Shown: one piece after another, positions 1 through 5,149 of the stretch
Numbering within the stretch: position 1 is the stretch's first letter
Layout of the letters: every line of letters starts with the position of its first letter
DNA from: Sulfurimonas sp.
GTDB taxonomy: Bacteria; Campylobacterota; Campylobacteria; Campylobacterales; Sulfurimonadaceae
Length of the DNA: 8,679 bases
Reading direction: 5' to 3'
Assembly: GCF_023229105.1 (NCBI RefSeq)
Contig: NZ_JALNZY010000086.1
Location: 1 to 8,679 of the forward strand
Made by a program: the position numbers and the translations under genes
The notes under the pieces: generated by a model
What the model was told of the DNA's origin: nothing
Seen by the model: the letters and a program-made list of their open reading frames with translations, nothing else
Databases searched by the model: none

Positions 1-1456
1 TGACAACAAGAGCATTTGAGTCAATTATTTTAGATATTACCGGTGGAGCCTCAAGCGGATGCAATCTTCTAAAGAGTTCATAATTTTCATCTATTACCAT
101 TTTTACGGGTGCCGCGTCAAGCTCAAAACGTTGCCTTTTCTTGCTTAAATCAATTTTTGTAGTAAGGCACTCTCTGTCTGAACATATAGAAACAGGAATG
201 AATTCCCCCTTGTTGTTGCTTGTAATATCAAATTCCAGTACATATCTATTTTCTATAAACATCAAACTTGTGTTATTTATAACAAAATCAAGTGCGCCCT
301 TCTCATAAATCCAATTTTTGAAAAAAATATCCAGCTTCTGATTTGATGTTTTCTCATATATCTCTCTTAAATTTTCATATGTGGCTTCTTTAAAAGGGTA
401 CTCTTTAAGCAGCATCTTCGTTCCATTAAGAAATGCTTTTTCGCCGATTTTCTGCTCTAGCATATAGAAAAAGAAGGCTGACTTTTCATAACCGATTGCA
501 TTCTTGCTATTTTTAGTTTTACTCTCAAAATCAATCGGCGCTATCTCATTACTTAAATTGACATGCGAGTTATACTTGATTAACATATCTTTTCTATATT
601 CAACTGTCCTATTCTCTTTTTTTGCATATAGATAGTCAGCATAGAATGTAGTGATACCCTCAACCCAGTTCCCCTTTTGCGGTGCATAAACATAGTTTCC
701 AAACCATTGATGGGCTATCTCATGACCAAGGGAGTTGTTTAAAACGTAATCTTTATCAATAATCTGCTTGCCTATTAGAGTATATGTAGGCATTGAGTAG
801 CCGGCAGGAAACTGTGTCTCAACAATTGAGAAGTTATTAAAAGGCACAAAACCGAACATCTCCCTATAAAGAGTAAAGTTCTCCTGCGCCCTTTTAAAAT
901 AAGTATCAGACAAATTTGAATCTTCGGGGTAAAAATATGTTGATAAGGTCATTTTATCTTTTGTAACTATTTGACTCTTGCGATAATTTTTTGATGCTAT
1001 AAGATTTATCTTATCTAGCGGATGATCAAATACAAAACTAGTAGTGCCATTTTTCGACTCTATTTTAGTAGCTTCTGTAATAGCTAAAATTTCTGGATTT
1101 GAAATAACTGTTTCGTATTTACACATTAATCCTACTCTTGGGTACCAATTATCAAGTAAAATAGCATCTGAGTCAATTAAGTTAAACTTATGTGTAAATG
1201 AAATCTCAACCGTTTTGTTTTGATCTTCTTTTACAAGAGTCGATATATTTTTCTCAACCCTGAGCTGTGCACTCCTAATCTCTGAAATATTTGCCTTTGT
1301 TTCAAACAGTTCAACAGTCGGATGGTCGGTGCTAATAACAGCTTTGCCCTCAAGCAGACCCTTGTCCATGTCAATGTCTATGTTAAGAGTGTATTTGCAC
1401 TCATGTCCATAAATAGCCGATGCCAATAGTGATGATAAAAGAAGTAGTTTTTTCAT
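1..1456 (-). CDS. Secreted M1-family zinc metallopeptidase, C-terminal part missing at window edge
   Basis: The frame is open from the ATG at 1456 to the left edge and gives 485 residues with no stop, so the 3' end lies outside. The protein starts MKKLLLLSSLLASAIYG, a signal peptide with cleavage after A14 or G17. No lipobox is present, so a periplasmic or exported location is expected. A beta-rich N-terminal region (about 20-160) precedes the catalytic domain. The zinc motif HEIAH is at 245-249, followed by QWFGN and then WVEG with E266 as the likely third ligand. YEKSA farther on matches the M1 YEKGA region carrying the transition-state tyrosine. The exopeptidase GAMEN motif is absent; the equivalent place reads AGYSMPTYTLIG (218-229). 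The family cleaves peptides using a zinc-bound water. I infer an atypical M1 branch rather than classical aminopeptidase N. The start is supported by AAGGG ten bases upstream. The gene is divergent from the reductase gene. Confidence 0.88.
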   Translation of the reverse strand, partial: MKKLLLLSSLLASAIYGHECKYTLNIDIDMDKGLLEGKAVISTDHPTVELFETKANISEIRSAQLRVEKNISTLVKEDQNKTVEISFTHKFNLIDSDAILLDNWYPRVGLMCKYETVISNPEILAITEATKIESKNGTTSFVFDHPLDKINLIASKNYRKSQIVTKDKMTLSTYFYPEDSNLSDTYFKRAQENFTLYREMFGFVPFNNFSIVETQFPAGYSMPTYTLIGKQIIDKDYVLNNSLGHEIAHQWFGNYVYAPQKGNWVEGITTFYADYLYAKKENRTVEYRKDMLIKYNSHVNLSNEIAPIDFESKTKNSKNAIGYEKSAFFFYMLEQKIGEKAFLNGTKMLLKEYPFKEATYENLREIYEKTSNQKLDIFFKNWIYEKGALDFVINNTSLMFIENRYVLEFDITSNNKGEFIPVSICSDRECLTTKIDLSKKRQRFELDAAPVKMVIDENYELFRRLHPLEAPPVISKIIDSNALVV

Positions 1457-1466
1457 AATTTTCTTG

Positions 1467-1471
1467 CCCTT
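1467..1471 (-). promoter_or_regulatory. Ribosome binding site of the M1 peptidase gene
   Basis: On the minus strand the sequence reads AAGGG with ten bases before the ATG at 1456. The spacing is slightly long but usable. Together with the signal peptide that follows directly, it supports this start codon. Confidence 0.5.
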
Positions 1472-1480
1472 ATATAAGAA

Positions 1481-1486
1481 ATTATA
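1481..1486 (-). promoter_or_regulatory. Candidate -10 box for the M1 peptidase gene
   Basis: The minus strand carries a perfect TATAAT here, 24 bases upstream of the start codon. A transcript would begin near 1474, giving a leader of about 18 bases with AAGGG near its 5' end. No good TTGACA-like -35 box sits 16-18 bases upstream. Housekeeping promoters of Campylobacterota often lack one and rely on the -10 and upstream T-rich sequence, so its absence does not count strongly against the call. Confidence 0.45.
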
Positions 1487-1517
1487 TTTTAGCCAGAAAA
1501 AGAATATAAATTGCAAC

Positions 1518-1556
1518 AACTTAAAATGACAAATATCAAGAGAGTTCATTTTAGTT
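1518..1556. repeat. Imperfect inverted repeat upstream of the reductase gene
   Basis: The left arm AACTTAAAATGA (1518-1529) is the reverse complement of the right arm TCATTTTAGTT (1546-1556), apart from one unpaired T/A position. Eight central pairs (TAAAATGA/TCATTTTA) are perfect. The arms are separated by 16 bases. The element could be an operator for a dimeric regulator, or a weak AU-rich hairpin if a transcript starts upstream of it near 1517. It lies 18 bases before the reductase start codon. AT-rich DNA produces such repeats by chance fairly often. Confidence 0.45.
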
Positions 1557-1562
1557 ATTAGA

Positions 1563-1568
1563 TAGAAT
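1563..1568 (+). promoter_or_regulatory. Candidate -10 box for the reductase gene
   Basis: TAGAAT differs from TATAAT at one base and is preceded by a T-rich stretch (1545-1559). No clear -35 box is seen. A start of transcription about seven bases downstream would fall at 1574-1575, on or next to the start codon, which would give a leaderless or nearly leaderless mRNA. A competing element, TATAAA at 1505-1510, would instead place transcription start near 1517 and the inverted repeat in the leader. Confidence 0.3.
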
Positions 1569-1574
1569 ACAGGT

Positions 1575-3278
1575 ATGGAAAATAAACTAAACAAAAGAGA
1601 GCGCTATAAAGCTCAACTAAAACCAATTGACTACTATAAAGATTTTGATAAAATTGATTTTGAGAGCCTAAATGAAGCTGATAGGTTCTATCTTCAAGAT
1701 TTTGGAATATTTAATACCAACTTCCTTGAAGATGAGTTTACTATTCGAATACGTATTCCCGGCGGAAAAATCAGTACCGAAAATTTTCAAAAAATAGCCG
1801 ACATAGTAGCTGAGTATAACTTAACCATCATCTTAACAGCACGCTCTGGCATACAACTTCACAATGTAGAAGCAGATGATGTTTTAGCTATCCACAAACG
1901 AATAAATGCACTTGGCGTATCTACATGGCAAAGCTTTGGCGACAATGTAAGAAATATAGTAACAGACCCCTATGATGGATGTGGAGAGTTTTCTGAGATT
2001 GAAACTTATCCTTTGATAATGCAGATGCATAACTACATCATAGAAAATCCTCGCTATGTCGGCATGCTCCCGCGTCGTATATCTATAGGCATATCAGGAA
2101 ACCGTGCAAATGTAACCTCCTTTTTTGCAAACGATATCTATTTTGCACTAGCAGAAAAAGAGGGTGTTTTTGGATTTAATGTCTATATGGGTGGAAAAAA
2201 CACAGAAGTAGCCCGAAGTGCCGACATTTTTTTAAAAAAAGGGGAAATCTTTGATTTTTTCAAAGCTTTTGTAGAGGCGTTTTATCTTCATGGTTCACGT
2301 TTTTCTCGTGCTAAAACTCGCATCTTTCACTTAATAGAAGATATCGGGATGGACGGATTTAAAGCACATATTCAAAAAGAGTATAAAAGAGATTTTCAAA
2401 ATCAAGGCAACCTTATCTTAGAGAAAAAAGAGTTTTCTGAGTTTCACAAACTAAAAGACGGAAAATTTGCTTTTTGCTACCAGAGTGATTTTTCAAGACT
2501 CACTGCCAATGAGATGAAAAATATTGCCGATTTTGCAACACAAAACAGCCTTGAAATTAGATTAGCTATAGATCAAAATATCTATCTTATCGGTCTTAAA
2601 GAGCCTATCTCCGCTCTAAAATCACAAGCTCTCAGCCAAACAATAGTTGCATGTGCAGGTAACCTCTGTCCATATGCTGTTTGGAGCATCAAGGATGAGA
2701 CATCTTATCTTCCTCTTGATAAGATAAACGAGCATCGCATACAAGTCGGCTTTTCAGGGTGTGCAAAGGGTTGTGGCAGACACAGACATACAGATATAGG
2801 TCTTATCGGGTTAAAAACAAACAACTTTGGGGATACCGAAGGCGGAGCTAGAATATTTTTAGGTGCTCTTCACTCTGATGGCACCTCTGTTGGACGTCAG
2901 CTCTTTTCAATGGTTCCATTCGTTCATCTAAACGAGACAGTATCATTAGTTATAAAACTATTTGAGCTTAGCGGTTATCGCAATTTTGAGGAGTATGCGA
3001 GTCAGGTTTTAATTCACTGTAGCGAGGATTTTTTATCTTTATGGATTTTGGCAAATCTTGAGAAAAAAAGCAGTGTCATCTTGCCAAAGCTAGAGAAGAT
3101 ACAAAGTTTTGAGTATGAAAAAGAGTTACTAAAAAAAGAGTTTGCGGAGCTTGATTTTTGGGAGCATATAGGCGAGAGCTTTCATGATGCACTAAGTTAT
3201 CTTAGTAAAAAACTCTGGACTATTGAGGGAGAAGATCCTCGCTATAAACCAAAGATACACAGAACTAACTTTCGTTAA
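1575..3278 (+). CDS. Siroheme/[4Fe-4S] nitrite or sulfite reductase family protein
   Basis: This 567-residue protein has the length and layout of ferredoxin-dependent assimilatory nitrite/sulfite reductases, which reduce nitrite to ammonia or sulfite to sulfide with six electrons in the cytoplasm. Two ferredoxin-like half-domains lie near 50-105 and 293-350, each followed by a siroheme/iron-sulfur domain. TARSGIQLHNV with R90 and GDNVRNI with R126 match siroheme-contacting motifs. Cluster cysteines are C360 and C365, then C396 and C400 in SGCAKGCG, where C400 should bridge cluster and siroheme. The first pair is spaced Cys-x4-Cys, not the usual x5. The basic site usually reading K-x-K (sulfite) or K-x-N (nitrite) is R168-x-S170, so the substrate is undecided. 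A stop codon at 1563-1565 fixes ATG 1575 as the most upstream start. No good Shine-Dalgarno is present, only AGG one base before it. The end overlaps the response regulator gene tail to tail. Confidence 0.9.
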   Translation: MENKLNKRERYKAQLKPIDYYKDFDKIDFESLNEADRFYLQDFGIFNTNFLEDEFTIRIRIPGGKISTENFQKIADIVAEYNLTIILTARSGIQLHNVEADDVLAIHKRINALGVSTWQSFGDNVRNIVTDPYDGCGEFSEIETYPLIMQMHNYIIENPRYVGMLPRRISIGISGNRANVTSFFANDIYFALAEKEGVFGFNVYMGGKNTEVARSADIFLKKGEIFDFFKAFVEAFYLHGSRFSRAKTRIFHLIEDIGMDGFKAHIQKEYKRDFQNQGNLILEKKEFSEFHKLKDGKFAFCYQSDFSRLTANEMKNIADFATQNSLEIRLAIDQNIYLIGLKEPISALKSQALSQTIVACAGNLCPYAVWSIKDETSYLPLDKINEHRIQVGFSGCAKGCGRHRHTDIGLIGLKTNNFGDTEGGARIFLGALHSDGTSVGRQLFSMVPFVHLNETVSLVIKLFELSGYRNFEEYASQVLIHCSEDFLSLWILANLEKKSSVILPKLEKIQSFEYEKELLKKEFAELDFWEHIGESFHDALSYLSKKLWTIEGEDPRYKPKIHRTNFR

Positions 3279-3942
3279 AAGATAGTTTGTATCCAACCCC
3301 TTTTACATTTTTTACAAATTTTTTCGAGGTCTTTTCTCGAAATCTTCTGATAAAAGTTCTCACTCTCTCATCGCGCACATCCTCGCCCCACAAGCTCTCT
3401 TTTATCTCTTCATCACCGACAACTCTATTTTTTCCATCAAGCAAAAGAGTCAAAAATTTTGTCTCATTTTTAGATAGTGAGACATATCTGTCGTTTTTAT
3501 AAAGAGAGTTTGTTCCTTTGTTAAAAACAAAATCTTCACTTAGTTTTAGTGATTTTTTACTTAACTTTGGAGCTATACTACCTATATATTCTAAGAGCTC
3601 CTCTGTATCAAAAGGTTTTAAAAAATATTTAGTTATGCCTATGTCAATGGCACTAAAGAGCTTCTCTTTCTCGCTAAAAGCACTAAGAATTATTATTGGA
3701 GTTTTAGGACTGCTCTGCTTTATCTCTTTTGCCATATCAAGCCCTGAGAGGCGCGGCATCATTATATCGGTTATGACGATATCGGGTTTTATCTTTTTAA
3801 AAAGCTCTAGCCCTTGCATCCCATCAACTGCAATATTAAAACTATAAAAATTATCGCCGATTGCCTCTTTTAAGAGTCTTGCGAGATTTTCTTCATCCTC
3901 TACTAGTAAAACCTTAATATCTTTTAGTGCTCTATTTTTCAT
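3265..3942 (-). CDS. OmpR/PhoB-type response regulator
   Basis: This 225-residue cytosolic transcription factor has a receiver domain (about 8-122) and a winged-helix DNA-binding domain (about 131-222). In the receiver, E15/D16 form the acidic metal-binding pair, D59 in VITDIMMP is the phosphorylation site, S87 is the switch hydroxyl and K109 in LKPF is the conserved lysine. All key residues are present. The C-terminal domain ends with the typical GVGYKL wing, and the segment DERVRTFIRRFRE (about 191-203) fits the recognition helix. The gene starts one base after the stop codon of the kinase gene, and its GGA ribosome site lies in the last kinase codons, so the pair is probably translationally coupled. 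The regulated genes cannot be deduced. Its last 14 bases overlap the 3' end of the convergent reductase gene. Confidence 0.95.
   Translation of the reverse strand: MKNRALKDIKVLLVEDEENLARLLKEAIGDNFYSFNIAVDGMQGLELFKKIKPDIVITDIMMPRLSGLDMAKEIKQSSPKTPIIILSAFSEKEKLFSAIDIGITKYFLKPFDTEELLEYIGSIAPKLSKKSLKLSEDFVFNKGTNSLYKNDRYVSLSKNETKFLTLLLDGKNRVVGDEEIKESLWGEDVRDERVRTFIRRFREKTSKKFVKNVKGVGYKLSFNES
3322..3342. repeat. Short perfect inverted repeat inside the regulator gene
   Basis: TTTCGAG (3322-3328) pairs with CTCGAAA (3336-3342) across a seven-base loop. It lies 44 bases past the reductase stop codon and inside codons 201-207 of the response regulator. No T-run follows it on the plus strand, and A residues follow it on the minus strand, so it is not a convincing intrinsic terminator in either direction. 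It is the only stable-looking hairpin near the reductase 3' end. Confidence 0.35.
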
Positions 3943-3943
3943 A

Positions 3944-5143
3944 CTAATCCAATGGAATTTTTATACTAAATATTGTCGTGTGTTTTTTGCTCTTAACATC
4001 AAGGGTGCCGCCGAGTCCCTGTTCGCAAATCATTCGTGACATAAAAAGTCCCAAACCTGTCCCGCGGCTTTTATGTTTTGTAGTAAAGTATGGCTCAAAA
4101 ATCTTCTCCAGATTCTCTTTGGCTATCCCTCCTGCATTGTCCTGCACTTCAATAACTGCAAAGCTATTCTCTCTTTTTGTGGCTATTGTTATCTCTCTAA
4201 GGAGAATACTGCTGTGTATAAATGCATCTTTTGAGTTGTTGATAAGATTTATAATAACCTGAGTAAGTTCATTTGTAATCCCCAAAACCTCTATATCTTC
4301 AAATGTCGTTTTTACGGTTATCATCTCATCATCGATAACGCTCTGCAAAAGCCCGATAGACTCTCTTATGCTATCGCTGATATTAAAATAATGTTTCTCC
4401 TTATCGGGAGAAAAAAAGTTAGTAAAATCATCTATTGTTTCAGACATATTTTTTATAATATGCTTGCTCTCTTCATAAAACTTTGAGACTTCACTCTCGC
4501 TACCGTTTTGTACCGATTTTTTAATATTAAACATCGCTAAAGAGAGCTCTGTAAGCGGCTGTCTCCACTGATGTGCAATATTTGCAAGCATTTGACCCAG
4601 ACTTGCATGTCTTGATTGCCAAAACATAACACGCTGCCTCTCCTCGTTTTTTGCTATCTCCTCTTTTACACGCTCCTCTAGCGTTAAATTTAACTCCTTT
4701 AGCTCTTTTGTCTGCTCCTCTACCATCTTCTCAAGGCTTCTGTTTAGCTCCTCATACTCGGCCTTTTTTTTAAAGAGCTCTTCTCTTAAGAGAAGCTCTT
4801 TTGTAACATCATATCGTATTGCAATATACTCGATGATAGTGTCACTCTTGTCAAGAATTGGAATTATTGTTGTATTTACGTAAAATGTGCTGCCGTCTTT
4901 TGCTAAATTTTTGACGGTGCCTTTATATATATTTTTATTTTTTATAGTCTCCCAAAGAAGATTAAACTTCTCTTTTGGCACATCTGGATGCCTGACAATA
5001 TTATGATTTTTGCCAAGGAGCTCATCTTTTGAATATTTGCTAATTGTGCAAAACTCATCATTTACAAAGGTTATTATCCCATTAACATCCGTTTTTGAGA
5101 TAATATTGCTCTTTTCAATAGCTTCTTTATACTGTTTTAACAT
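3944..5143 (-). CDS. Cytosolic PAS-domain sensor histidine kinase
   Basis: This 399-residue kinase has no membrane segment or signal peptide. The PAS domain (about 8-115) carries the NIVRHPDVP segment typical of Aer-like PAS domains that bind FAD. A charged coiled coil (about 118-172) links it to the HisKA domain, where H191 in NIAHQWRQPL is the likely phosphorylated histidine. The ATPase domain (about 285-398) has the N box around N299-N303, G1 box DNAGGI (335-340), F box IFEPYFTTK (348-356) and G2 box GTGLGL (361-366), all intact. The kinase should autophosphorylate and pass phosphate to the response regulator encoded one base downstream. A redox or oxygen-related signal is an inference from the PAS type. 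The ATG is six bases after the polA stop and has no clear Shine-Dalgarno, suggesting reinitiation after polA. The next methionine is far inside, so this start is sound. Confidence 0.95.
   Translation of the reverse strand: MLKQYKEAIEKSNIISKTDVNGIITFVNDEFCTISKYSKDELLGKNHNIVRHPDVPKEKFNLLWETIKNKNIYKGTVKNLAKDGSTFYVNTTIIPILDKSDTIIEYIAIRYDVTKELLLREELFKKKAEYEELNRSLEKMVEEQTKELKELNLTLEERVKEEIAKNEERQRVMFWQSRHASLGQMLANIAHQWRQPLTELSLAMFNIKKSVQNGSESEVSKFYEESKHIIKNMSETIDDFTNFFSPDKEKHYFNISDSIRESIGLLQSVIDDEMITVKTTFEDIEVLGITNELTQVIINLINNSKDAFIHSSILLREITIATKRENSFAVIEVQDNAGGIAKENLEKIFEPYFTTKHKSRGTGLGLFMSRMICEQGLGGTLDVKSKKHTTIFSIKIPLD
4764..4801 (-). repeat. Inverted repeat followed by an A8 tract in the kinase linker
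   Basis: The 16-base palindrome CTTCTCTTAAGAGAAG (4780-4795) is extended by six more pairs (4772-4777 with 4796-4801), with two bases bulged. Directly after it on the coding strand is an unbroken run of eight A (4771-4764). Read in frame, the run ends in the slippery heptamer A AAA AAG, the type used for -1 frameshifting in E. coli dnaX. The element encodes residues 115-127, between the PAS domain and the coiled coil. Whether it has any function is unknown; lysine/glutamate/leucine-rich coding in an AT-rich genome could explain it. Confidence 0.4.
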
Positions 5144-5149
5144 ATAACA

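Noticed and set aside
1511..1516. TTGCAA as a -35 box for the M1 peptidase promoter
   Set aside because: It is 24 bases from the TATAAT box, too far for a normal sigma-70 promoter, and matches TTGACA at only four of six positions.
1526..1528. ATG upstream of the reductase as an alternative start
   Set aside because: It is out of frame with the reductase, and a stop codon at 1563-1565 in the reductase frame blocks any longer version.
3191..3206. Inverted repeat ACTAAG-TTAT-CTTAGT near the reductase 3' end as a terminator for the minus-strand operon
   Set aside because: The T-run (seen on the minus strand) comes before the hairpin, not after it. The stem is only six AT-rich pairs and lies within reductase codons.
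3287..3847. Plus-strand open frames of 71 and 109 codons downstream of the reductase gene
   Set aside because: They are antisense to the response regulator, whose receiver and winged-helix motifs are complete. The serine/phenylalanine/leucine-rich translations are typical of antisense reading of lysine/glutamate-rich genes.
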